64,000 nucleotides of DNA from Perkinsus olseni (Eukaryota > Perkinsozoa > Perkinsida > Perkinsidae). The DNA lies in NCBI GenBank assembly GCA_013115135.1, contig JABANP010000128.1, positions 57,766 through 121,765 of the forward strand, given 5' to 3'. A program made the translations under genes and the position numbers. This document shows positions 34,510 through 44,570 of this stretch, piece after piece. Every line of letters starts with the position of its first letter. Positions within the stretch are counted from its first letter, which is position 1. The notes under the pieces were generated by a model that saw nothing but the letters and a program-made list of their open reading frames with translations, was not told the origin of the DNA and did not search any database.

Positions 34510-36655
34510 TTAGAAAGTAGAATGAGGGAAATGCTGCAACGGTAACATGACTAGGACACAACCCAGGTTTCCAGGAAACGATCTCCACTCGATCCACAAC
34601 AAGCTCACTCCGGTGGTACGTGCTCCTCATCCTCGGGTCAGCAGGGGCTTTATGAATCGTCCCGACTACTGCTGTTAACAAGATCGATCCACGGCAGAGC
34701 CAGCGTGGTGAGATCCGACCCAGGGCTGCACGTTATTCTGATTTCCCTTCTCCACCAACCCCTCTGCAGGGGATCACACAGCGACCGGTACTCGGCGAAG
34801 GCGAAGGGGTGTACAGCAATACCAAACCCGTAGCCCCCTCGGGGATTCGAACCGGGATCCTGCCGAATAGAAACCCGCCTTCCTCCCGAGTTGAACAACC
34901 CTCCATGCGAAACTCCCGACTGAGGAAATCGATACTAAACAAAGGCACAGCCTCTCCCACTGCGTTCAGGTCTTCCAATGGGAAGTCCATCAACCTCCCC
35001 ACTCTGAGCAGCTCCCCACGATTAGCCTCGTCCCGGATGGCCTCCGGCACAGTCCCCTCCCCCACCTCCGACGCTGCCCTCACTGCCACGCTTGTCGTCC
35101 AGCAGCCCCTACAGTGTAACACCCTCGTCGGACTGATACCAACTTTTTCGCTCAACATCGCTACCAACTCCAACGATTCAGGCCATCAATTGCTCCCCAG
35201 GGGAGGACCTGCTGACAGATGACCTCCCCAAGGTGGTACCGCTGCAGCATTCCGACACGCAGGACCTCTTCGAAGAACTCTTGCTGCGAGTCCGCCTCGA
35301 CCACTCGGACACTTTCGGCGAAGTCCTCGGGGGAGATGCGGAAGTGCTCAAGTTGGTCTCTCAAGATGGACCATAGGCCGTCGCCCTCCCTCGGCATCCA
35401 CGATACAAATGGACCCCGACAGCCGTTTGGCGAGCAGACACGGAATGATCGAGTGGCCTACTCCAGTGAGATCAATCACCACACCATCATTCGAAAGGCC
35501 TCCGGATCGAATCCCGGCATATCCCTCCCTTCTTATACGACTGGCGGTCATAATATCGAACTCGGAGACCCCAGGTGCCCCCATCACATAGGAGCCGTCA
35601 AAAGTCACGGAAAGCTTAGAGTCCTCGCACGACACTCTAACGCTGATCTTCTGCTCCTTCTCAACCTCCCTAGGAGGGCACGGGAACACTGCACAATCCC
35701 AGTCACAGTCCACAACGCTATCAATCCTAATATCACCATACAGCGTGGCCTCCCACCACACCAGCACGCATGCACACACTCCTCCCTCCCGGACCTCCAC
35801 CTCCCTTCGACCAAGCCCCCCTATCTCGCCCCTCCTGAAATCAGCCGTGCAGACCGTAAAGGTATCCGTCAGCTTCCTATACCGAAGCCCCTCACTCTTG
35901 TGCACGCTCGCGTAGGCCTCCTCCAGACGAACGCTCTCACTCAAGTAGTAACCTCGATCGCGTATCGCCTCTGACTCAACAACACAACCAAAGACTCGAA
36001 CACACTCCGGAATCACCACGGCCCCTTCCGTCAGCTGCCCTCGAGATCTCAAATCCTTTATGACATCCACAAACCCCTCCCCCAACAACGCACAGTCCAT
36101 CAGCTCCGCTACCACCATGTCCGCTGGCGTCTCCAGCGCCAGATCGGCAGAGTCAACTTGCACGACATCTACTCGAGAGCCACACGCCCGCCTTGCCACC
36201 TCGCAAAGTGCCCAACTACAGTCACATGCCGTTATTTTCGTTTTCGGCGGTGCGCACTCCGCCAGGTAACAGCTGAGTATACCCGTACCGCAACCAACAT
36301 CGATCACTCGATCGATTTCCTCCCCTCTGTCCTGAATCGCTTTGACTATCGCTTTCCTGTAGGCCCGATTCCTACCACCATCGTTGAGCATTCGAAGGTG
36401 CCACTCATCCACGCTGTCATGACGGAGCCGTTCTCGAAGCTGTTCCAGGATGATCCGCGCAGGTTCGATCCGCGCCTCCGGCATTTTCCCCAGCGCCAGC
36501 AGCCTCTTCCATCCTTCAGAGTACCTCTCCCCTGCACACAAGGTCTTGATCGACTCCACCTCCTCCAAGAACTTCTGCCGATCAACCATCCGAGAGAATC
36601 CAAACCTCCAGGGCAACGCAGTAATGCTACGATTCACGCCCACTCCCCCCGACAC
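34510..36655 (-). CDS. Two-domain protein arginine methyltransferase, PRMT9/PRMT7-like (gene span)
   Basis: Methylates arginines with S-adenosylmethionine. The first exon (open 36655-35348) holds an N-terminal helical part, WHLRMLNDGGRNRAYRKAI, SAM motif I VIDVGCGTGILSCYLAE, the post-I acidic site ACDCS and the double-E-loop equivalent VVAELMDCALLGEGFV. A degenerate second methyltransferase half follows (VIDLTGVGHSIIPCLLAKRL, in the same exon; then DGLWSILRDQLEHFRISPED and RVLHCRGCWTTSVAVRAASE in later exons), as in PRMT7 and PRMT9. The last exon ends at 34510. Met at 36655 or, 20 codons later, at 36592-36595 may be the start. Introns lie near 35173-35220 and 34791-34870; the latter contains a T-arm-like sequence. 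Confidence 0.83.
34791..34874 (-). repeat. tRNA T-arm-like sequence within the PRMT gene (sense)
   Basis: On the minus strand GATCCCGGTTCGAATCCCCGAGGGGGCTACGGG-like sequence sits directly before an acceptor (CGCCGAG at 34797-34791). The exact donor is uncertain: GTTTCT at 34874 looks best by eye, but reading phase favours GTTCGA at about 34848, which would start the intron inside the B box. The segment is also open in one frame, so an exonised element is possible. Confidence 0.5.
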
Positions 36656-36820
36656 TATGGAGCTCTCAAGGCAATCCCGTACTCAACAGCAGCAGCAGAA
36701 GACCTTCCCGCACGGTGAAGGATACCATTATTGAGAAACCCAAGCCGCCACCACCAAACCTTACACTCGATACAAATGACTGTAAGATCTACTCTTATAC
36801 AGGACACAGGAGAAGAAATC

Positions 36821-37526
36821 TTATTTCTCGGATTCGCTCGGCTTCAACCTCGGATCCTTCCGTTCGAGCTCAGCCATTTGGTTATGGACGTCGTAGTAGG
36901 AAGCGTGGGCCTCCAAACACAGTCGACCATCCTCCAATGATACGCTACTCGGTGCCAGCAATACTATGAACCGCTCCTTGCCGTAATCACAGTACTTGAT
37001 AGACTCCTAAAAGACGCCAACTCCCGTGTCGAGCACGAGGACGGGTCGAGGAGATGAAGCACCCCAGAAGAGCCGTAGTACCAGCTTAGCCACCTTCCTG
37101 ACCTCCTCCAGCCACTTCCCCTCCGGACCCGTCATATACCGATCGAACGATCGAGAGAGGGCTGATGAGGTAGCGGAGGGGACCGCACGCTCGAACAGGC
37201 GATCAATCGGCACACGAAGCTTCTTCAGATCAGTAGACTCCAGATAAGCCTGAGAAGGTCACCCTCACAGCCCTCAGCATCACCTGGGCTGTCCATTGGG
37301 AAGTAACAACGACGACAAGTACCTCGAAAATTTCCCGCTCCTTTTGGGTCCGAATTTTCCACCCCGTTAAAACAGCCTTTTCCATCTTTTTCTCCTTCCT
37401 CTCCCTCGTCCGGGAGCTCATCAAAATCCATTCACTCGAGGCTGAGTCCGCTACTGATGATGATGGTGACGACTGCCGCGACAGAGCCGTCCCTCCACCT
37501 CCTGCTGTGCCTCTACTACTCCGCAT
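36821..37526 (-). CDS. Unrecognised protein, three or more exons (gene span)
   Basis: Starts MRSSRGTAGGGGTALSRQSS and continues through a Ser-rich, charged part; after an intron near 37240-37270 an exon reads VPIDRLFERAVPSATSSALS and FDRYMTGPEGKWLEEVRKVA, and after the acceptor at about 37007 the last exon reads ESIKYCDYGKERFIVLLAPS and EAHASYYDVHNQMAELERKD, stopping at 36821. The reading is coherent but no family is recognised. Confidence 0.5.
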
Positions 37527-37621
37527 TAGAAAAAACTACACTAACATGCGATCATCAAGGACCACTGTTGTGATGAAAAATAGTCCTTTCCCCTCTCCCA
37601 GGTAGCTCGGCTAAGGTCAAG

Positions 37622-40600
37622 TCAAGGGCCCGCACCGTACCACTCCTTCGCCAAATCCATGCCCCCTCTTTCTACAACACAGTCCACTGCTAGAAGGGCA
37701 TCAATTGCCCCCGTGAGCCAAGCATGAGCCCTCCTAAATACCCCGAAGAGCCTCTCCCCAGCAGTCGACCAGAAACCGCGACTAGCACTTCCGCTATTCA
37801 GGCACTCCAACACGAAAGCACAACAGAGGTAGAAAGGATATCAGTTACAAGTTCGGTACGACGATGGTGATATTGAACTACGTCTAAGCCGCCACTACTC
37901 CTCTGCATACACACCAGGATGCTCCTGACGACACTACCACTTCTACCCCACTGCCCCCTCCCGCCCAGCACTACCGGTCGATCCTCGTCCTCTCCGACCT
38001 CCATCACCTCAGCCTGTTGTTGGGGTTCATCGTCTTGCTGCGGATCACCTCCGCCCTGCTGCTCAACAGCTGGCTGCTCGTCGTCCTCAGGAATCTGATG
38101 CCACTCACACTACCACAGCAGCCGCCTCCCTAGTGCCCACCCCTTCTACTTCTGCTCCAATAACAGCACCGGCCTCCGGAGGCAGGGGCTGCGTCGGCTC
38201 CGTTACCTTAGCCGCTGCATCAGCTGTCTCGTTGGCCAAATAGGAACTATCCACAACCACGACTGATGCCTAGCAGCTCTCTACGGACAACTCGACAGGC
38301 TATCCTACGGTCGGCGAGGTCAGCCATTATCGAAACACCCTTTCGGAGCGTCTCCAATTTTCGACGATTTCCCGCGCCTCCTCCACTCCTGCTTGGTACT
38401 ACCATTTGAAGGGGTATTTAGTCGACTGTTTGACAAACTCCTCCGCGGCCCAACGGCTCTCGAACCGTACGATGCAACTATCCTCCCTCCAGATGAAATC
38501 GCGAACACCCTTAACGTCAAGGACCTGCAAATCGTGTGCATGCGTGCTACACCATACCAACTTTTCCGCAACTCACCCTGAAATACTCCATCACAACAGG
38601 GACGGAATCAAAGTCCGAGTCCATCTCCTCGAGCAGCACTGCTCTTGGCCGATTGTCCAATGTCATCCGATCTTGAGACTGAGGGCGTTGAGGAATGACA
38701 AGATGCGCAAGATGAGCAAGTTGCCAGTACCTCCTTCGACTGATTCTTCTGGAGCGCTTGCATGCCCGCATACCGTGCTCGAATGGCTGCATCGCGAGCC
38801 TGAAAGCACGACCGGTAAAATTCCTGGCAAAACACCTCGACCGGGATTCGAACACGAGACGTCGTCCCTCCTACCTTAGCCTTCTCAGCCTTCTCCTTTT
38901 GCATGTCCTCCGACAGCGCATGCATTTGCTCCTTCACTTTCTCTGATAGAGACAAAAACCAGATTCTGGTTACCAGAATGCCACCCCCAGGATTCGAACC
39001 CACGACCTCCTCTCCTCCCAACTCACCCAGCATCTTCTTATACATGTCCCTCTGTGCCTCTGACGTCCTAACAACAGCCAACTCATCCCTAACACCCTCG
39101 TCAACCCCCGCTCGTTCAAAGCTCTCTACACAGTACCACTCCTCCCCCTTCCCTTGGTACTACTTCTCATCAGTCAGCTTAGACAGCAGCTGTTTGACAG
39201 TTTCTGACATCCTAGACAGGACTGCTACCCGCTGCATCTCCTGTGCTTGCTTAGCCTCCCTCGCCTGACACCATCCATAACCATCAGGACACTCAACCAG
39301 TGGTGGGCCACCACCACCTACCGCCCGTTGATGCTGATGCTCAGCGTTCTCCAATACTAAATTACCAGCATGCCGAGGCTGTTGCTGTCGGAAGCCTACA
39401 CTCAGAGCCATCCACATCACCCTACCCTCACCCCTACTACCTTTCCCTCCGCCTTCACGATACCCACCTCGGCCTCCTCCGCCCTGTCTCCCACCACCGG
39501 GAGAAGCACCTAACATCATCATCACGACGTCATCCAGATATCATTATTTCCGCGGAGAGCAAGCTTCGACCCCGATCGTAACTACCTCCAGGTCCACTCA
39601 TTTGGGGCATCACTGAGGGCGCACCAGCCGGTAGGTTGGTGACTTGCCATTTCACCTGATACGCGATGCTGGACCCGGGTTCGAACCCCGGTGACGGAAC
39701 ATCTTTCCCCTACCTGAATCTCTGGGTGACCCAAAACGGGCTCTGCCATCATCGCTATAGCCGACTGCCGAGTACTAACGTACCAAAACAATCGTAACTC
39801 GCAGCTCTCTCACCGGACCTCAGGATTATTATTACGTAAACTCTACAGTAGCATTGCCTTCCTCGAGCTTGCAGTGCACCCCACTCACTTCCCTGAACAA
39901 CAACAACACCATCGCCCCACCACCACCACCACCACCACCACAGCCCCCTCTACCCGTATTTCTGGCAATGCTGGAATAACGCCGGCAAAGACACGTCCGA
40001 AGGAATGTTACTCAGTATCTGATTATCGTCACATAATCCGTCACTGCGCCACGAAATTACCCCTACCAGAGTGCTAGGCGGCGGCGCTCTCGGAGGGGGT
40101 GGTGGAGGCTGCTGTTGTTGTCCATACCCTCCTGCACCTACATCAGATCCACTTAGTCGAGCCACCCCTCCCGCTGGGAGTTTACTACCGGCAACTGGTG
40201 GGGGTGGGGGGAACTGCGGCGGTAAGGGAGCATTCATCTGGCGAGGTTGAAACCTGCTAGATACAAAATAAAAGATACTTTCCTCAACCCTTCCTACGTT
40301 GGGTTCCCTGGCTGCCCAGCTGGCTGACCCCAAGGCTGCTGCTGTCCTGCGTATCTATCACAGATCCGTCACTAAGGGAAAGATTCCCCTAAAATCTTCC
40401 TACTGCGCACTCCCCCAGGCCGCTGCCGTAGCAGTCGGTGGCGCTGTCGTTGAAGGTCCTCCCCCAAAGGCCGCAGTGAGATCATCGTCATCGTCACCAT
40501 ACCTACCACCCAACTCACGCCCATACACCCCGCACCCTCCTCCCTACCCGAACTGAGCTGCCATATCGTCATCATTCATGCCTTCCGGTTTGGGCGGAGG

Positions 40601-42031
40601 CGGCTTAGCCGGATGGAAGCGCTGCCACCAAGGGGTGTTGTCCTCGGCCTTACTCGCTGAGTTCTCTGAAGGGCTAAGGCGTCACCAGCAGCAACGCCCC
40701 TCCTCCCGTCCATACCCTCCTTAGCTCGGCCCTCCCCTTCAGGACCTCCACTGGTCGGAGAATCATCTCCATAACCCAGAGGATCCTCATCATCATCACT
40801 AACACCGCTGTTACCCATTTGGTTGTACGGGAACGGCAGTTCACCGTCCGACCCGTCATCAACGGCGTCAGCAGCAGGAGGAGGCAGCTCCTCCTCTTCA
40901 GCATGGGGTGGTGGGGGGGCCTTCTCGTGTACCCGAGACTTGTCCTGTGACCGAGACCGCGACCTACTCGCCATGCGGCCCCTGTGGCCTCCGGCACCTA
41001 TCAAAGGCCCACGTCCTCTACTAGGCAAATAAGGCGAAAATTCAACCGAAGTTGGATCCGCACACGAGATTCGAACCAGACACCTCTCGATCAACAAACG
41101 CACCCTTTACCGCCCCACCACTACCATCTCTTCGGGATCGGTCGTCCCTGCGATGATCATCCCGGTAGTAAGAGTCTCTATCGCTTCCTCTATTCCCTCT
41201 CGTCCTCCCCCTCGGAGATGGACTCCTGTAATGACGGTCTCTTCGTGAGGACCCTCGAGGCATTAGTTCAAACAGGGAGCGAACCAGGACGACCGCTGCC
41301 CATACCATCTTTCCCCCAACACCCTACACAAGTCCATCACCATCCGAAACGTTGTGGGGTGCTACCATCGTATCTGGGACCTGGCCTTACTACCCCTCCG
41401 CTTTGAGTCTTCCCACTGGGCACTGACTCCCGCCACAGTCTCCTCCGTCCAGTCCTCTTTACCACTCTGACCGGCCGGTACGACCAGACGAACCCTCGAG
41501 CCCCGGGACTTGGCAGCTTTACGCTCCTGCCGTTGCTTGGCGATGGCTGAAACACACACGTCCACATACGTGAAGAGAAACCCCAACGTCCACTACAAGG
41601 CCGCGTCTTCGAGGCGAACTGCTCCGTGAGCCGAGTAAACCTAAGCAGCAGCAGCCTAGCCCTCCCCTATCCACTGCAGTGCCCTCCCCCAGTACATGTA
41701 TGCCTTCTCTGCCTTGTGCTTCCGTTCCACCCGACGCTTCTCAAGCTCACTAGGGGTCATCTTATCAGCCCCTAACCAAGGACAAGCTACCACGGAGGTG
41801 GCCGAGTCTGGTGTAACGTAAGGCCAGTGGGACGTACTGACTCCACCACAAACGGATTATTCTCTCCACGCTCCACAGATTAGATCTTCCCTCAGAACAG
41901 CTCAGAATCGAGGACGCATGATGCCTACTTTTCTGAGTACTACTGGCCGCGGCCTGGGCGGTCTGTACCGCCTCGTGCTCACGTTCCTCCTCAACGGCCC
42001 TCCGATACTCAGCAGATGATGTGGACATGCT
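37622..42031 (-). CDS. RS-, Pro- and Gly-rich nuclear-type protein (gene span, one or two genes)
   Basis: Start MSTSSAEYRRAVEEEREHEA at 42031. Exons in order: NPFVVESVRPTGLTLHQTRP; MTPSELEKRRVERKHKAEKA; QERKAAKSRGSRVRLVVPAG; an Arg-Ser domain (SSRRDRHYRSPSPRGRTRGN, MASRSRSRSQDKSR); acidic SDDDEDPLGYGDDSP; TPWWQRFHPAKPPPPKPEG; FQPRQMNAPLPPQFPPPPP; VLGHPEIQ-VKWQVTNLPAG; a Gly-rich RGG-like part (GGGGRGGYREGGGKG); SEAQRDMYKKML-EKVKEQMHALSEDM; ARDAAIRARYAGMQALQK; a Gln/Asp-rich stretch; and MDLAKEWYGAGP with the stop at 37622. RS, RGG and proline-rich parts are typical of pre-mRNA processing factors; the specific protein is not recognised. At least four introns carry tRNA T-arm remnants. Confidence 0.5.
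38824..38874 (-). repeat. 51-base intron consisting largely of a tRNA T-arm remnant (sense)
   Basis: Runs from GTAGGAGGG (38874) to TTTTGCCAG (38824) on the minus strand. It contains CT-CGTGTTCGAATCCCGG and a TGTTTTG run before the acceptor. Phase 0: it separates EKAEKAK from EFYRSCFQARD. Its T-arm 3' half (GAATCCCGGT) is also present beside the retrotransposon LTR at 57600-57609. Confidence 0.78.
38943..39026 (-). repeat. 84-base intron with a tRNA T-arm remnant (sense)
   Basis: Runs from GTGAGTTGGG (39026) to TCTATCAG (38943), phase 1 (joining ML to EKVKEQM). It contains GTGGGTTCGAATCCTGGGGGTGGCATTCT-type sequence and a GGTTTTTGTC run. Positions 38994-39013 match 5991-6010 exactly over 20 bases. 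Only a 68-base exon (38875-38942) separates it from the T-arm intron at 38824-38874. Confidence 0.8.
39656..39713 (-). repeat. 58-base intron with a palindromic T-arm core
   Basis: Minus-strand intron from GTAGGGGAAAG (39713) to CGTATCAG (39656), joining GHPEIQ to VKWQVTNLPAG. The core GGGTTCGAACCC is a perfect palindrome, so the T arm can be read in either direction; the plus-strand reading continues GGTGACGGAACATCTTTCC. Confidence 0.75.
39914..39944. repeat. (CAC)n microsatellite
   Basis: About nine CAC units. It lies in or next to an intron of the RS/Pro-rich gene (minus strand) and creates spurious open frames on both strands. Confidence 0.85.
41021..41125 (-). repeat. tRNA T-arm-like sequence in an intron of the RS-domain gene (sense)
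   Basis: Minus-strand sequence between the RS exons contains GAGGTGTCTGGTTCGAATCTCGTGTGC (41056-41082), followed by pyrimidine-rich sequence and a CCTAG acceptor at 41021 or a GATAG acceptor slightly further. A donor at GTAGTGG (about 41125) with the GATAG acceptor keeps the RS frame; the exact borders are not certain. Confidence 0.55.
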
Positions 42032-42900
42032 TACAGGAAGGGAAGTATATCGCAACGACACCACTTCGAGCGACAAGAGAGCAATGAACTTGCAATCTTC
42101 ACCAATCTTGAAATTCCTCAACTCCGAGGAACTATCACGACTTCCAACTCGTTGGGCGTCGAACGAACGACGAATCGTCTTCCTTCGGCATTACTCTCCT
42201 GCTTGTACAACAGCCATCGGGCCTCTTCTTGCCCTCTCGGGTTCAGGCGGGCCTTCTCCCGTTCTGCCCCGTAAATCGGATTTGCACTTGGTACCATCTA
42301 TTTCCGTAATCCTCCCTTTCTCCCTCGTTTTGAATCAACATTGACTCAAGAAGTTACTCCGATACGAACAGGTGAGGGTCGAAGCGCTAAGACGAGGGAG
42401 AAAAACGGATGCCGCGAGAGAGTCCACAGTGACGGGAGAGCATTGTCGCCCCCCGGCCGGGGTACGTGCCATTTGCTGGTAGTAAGGGGGACTGGGGGTG
42501 GGACCACGGCGGGTTCTCCGCTCCTTGCAGACCGAGGGATGAACGAAGCAACTCAGGAAGAGATCGAAAAAAGACAGAGGAAGGATTGAACCCGCGCCGA
42601 TGCCTTCGTTGTAGCGATCGAGGACGGCGACGACCGGCGGCCGCGCAGCTCATGCAGACAGCACGTCAACACACAGCGTCACTGACAGGCACGCGAGTAC
42701 ATAGAAAATCCAGATCGAAATGAGATGGGTCATTTTACACACTTCTCATTCAACCCCAGTTATCGCATCAGAATTGTTATTCAGCGGCAGTCGTCGCCAC
42801 TCCTCCGCCTGGGGCTCTCGGGGCACTGTAGTACACCGACGATGGGATTTGACGGGTGGATGATGATGTTGCATGGGTCAGCAATTACTCTATTATAACC
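42032..42900. other. Intergenic region with a T-arm-like sequence
   Basis: No gene is recognised. On the minus strand, 42598-42572 reads GGCGCGGGTTCAATCCTTCCTCTGTC and then TTTTTTC, i.e. a B-box-like core followed by a terminator-like T run. It may be an intron of an unrecognised transcript or an isolated tRNA-derived element. Confidence 0.45.
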
Positions 42901-43690
42901 ATGGGGGTCATGGAGACCGTCTTCCTCCTATTCTGCCTTCTCCTCAATGGAGGCAGTGGTCTCCTGAGAGTACTGCCGTCCGTACTGGCCGGTCTTACCA
43001 TCTCTTATGGTACTGACAGCATATCCCTTCCCTCTTGCACAGTTCATACAGGCATTTGGTGGCTCATGCCATGCTGGGTATCACCTTTTAAAAGAGCGGC
43101 CTCAGTTACCAGCATAATCTGTGTTACAGCAACTACCATAATACACGTACACTGCGGGTATGGGGGGACAGGGGAGATCGGTCAAGCACTACCGTTTGGT
43201 TTTAGAGCCCCAGCTGCCATCGCCTGTGTTTCCTCCTGGTTACTGACCCAAGTGGCATTTCTCCCTGTACAGGTAGTAAGCCTCCATCATACCCTCCGAT
43301 ACAGATTCTTATCAGTTCACTACAGCCATCGTCCCCGGGCTTCTCGCCCTTTGCCTCCGCGACGCCTCTTTCGGCCTGCTTTGGCTCTTTCATCCAGTGG
43401 GCCATCTTTGTTTTCACTGTAGTTCCCTTACTTTAACCCGCTCAACTACGATCATCTCCCTGCCAGGCGCACTACTATTTCTCTTTCCCAAACGAACTTT
43501 CTCTTGGGAAAAGCGTCTCCCGTCCTGGGTGCCAGAATGGCAGCCCAACGCCTGGGTACTACAACTCCACCGTTACCGTCCTCTCTCACCCTCCTTCTCA
43601 GATATGCCTAGTTGCATCCATCTGGTCCGAACTCTCCACCGTCTGCCCAGCAATGGCAACCGCTCTCATCGGAGTGCTCCTGAGGTAGGC
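42901..43690 (+). CDS. Multi-pass membrane protein, N-terminal exons (gene span)
   Basis: Start MGVMETVFLLFCLLLNGGSG, followed by short exons separated by pyrimidine-rich acceptors. Hydrophobic segments include LLRVLPSVLAGLTISY, AAIACVSSWLLTQVAFLPVQ, TTAIVPGLLALCLRDASFGL and CLVASIWSELSTVCPAMATA. A soluble exon reads NYHNTRTLRVWGDRGDR. This is a membrane protein of unknown family; it may continue into the hydrolase-like exons downstream. Confidence 0.45.
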
Positions 43691-43899
43691 CTTCAACGCT
43701 GCGAACAGCGAGCATACTTCTATTCAGTCGGTCACACGGCAAAGAGAGGGCAAGCATCAACCACAGTGCCTGGCCGTCCACCACCAATGGTGAATCGTCC
43801 TACCAGCAGTCTAATGAAGGCACCACCTTCACAGTTTTTGTAACATCTAACATCCCCTTGCGGCAGTGACGGTGATCGATGGTGCTTTCGCTAGGTACA

Positions 43900-44570
43900 C
43901 GGTCTTGACTTCAACGACAGCCAGTGGATGGTCGGTCGTATCCTCCTCCCTCGTCTCCTCCATTCCACCCAGCGGAAGTAAGTGCTTCTCCACTGCCACC
44001 CTTCGAGTCTGCCCTGCGTTCTCTCAGAATTCACACTAGCTCTATCAATCTTCACACCGGAGGATGGCTCGAAAACGACCATCAACCCGAAGAGACCGTT
44101 GATGGGTATATAACCATACTTCATGAGCATCTCAGAGGCCTTGGTGGCGATGCTAAGCGTGACAACATCGTAAGACGAAAAGACGAGGCGAGGTCTATCG
44201 AACATTCGTTAGCGTGCAGATAGATCCGCGTCATTGTGGGACTTCTGAGGTGATCTGTTCCTAGGTTCTCATCGGCCACAGTCTCGGGGGCCTTATTTGT
44301 GAGGACTACTGCCGGTCCCGTCGGGGGTGGATGCTCGCTCAAGATGGTAACGAAGATCCTGGTAGGCCTCCTTCTGCCCCACACTATGTCTAGCATGCTC
44401 CCTCTATCAGTACCCGTCGGTGGAGTCATCTGCATCTGTTCACCTTTTGATGGTGCCAAGGTGGTATCATTGATACCCCCCGAGCTTCGTCACGGAGTAA
44501 GCCCCCCTCCTTCACCCATCCATCACCCGGCCGCCTTTAGGTGCATCTCTCTCTGCATCGGAAGCACAGC
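43900..44570 (+). CDS. Alpha/beta-hydrolase (lipase-like) exons
   Basis: An exon reading DGYITILHEHLRGLGGDAKR-DNI splices at 44168/44259 (GTAAGA...TTCCTAG) to VLIGHSLGGLI, the nucleophile elbow GxSxG of alpha/beta hydrolases. A later exon reads PVGGVICICSPFDGAKVVSL, matching the strand after the nucleophile in this fold. This supports a serine hydrolase, perhaps acting on lipids. The remaining catalytic Asp/His and the borders could not be assigned. It may be the C-terminal half of the membrane gene to its left. Confidence 0.5.

Noticed and set aside
35500..35520. GGATCGAATCCC, T-arm-like sequence
   Set aside because: It falls in the continuous PRMT coding exon (reverse strand, ...GYAGIRSGGLSND...), with no intron needed there.
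39640..39715. Complete tRNA gene at the palindromic GGGTTCGAACCC
   Set aside because: No matching 5' acceptor strand, D arm or anticodon arm could be found on either strand; only the T arm is present, within a good intron.
39874..40077. Thr/His-rich open frame
   Set aside because: It is caused by the (CAC)n microsatellite within the RS/Pro-rich gene region on the other strand.
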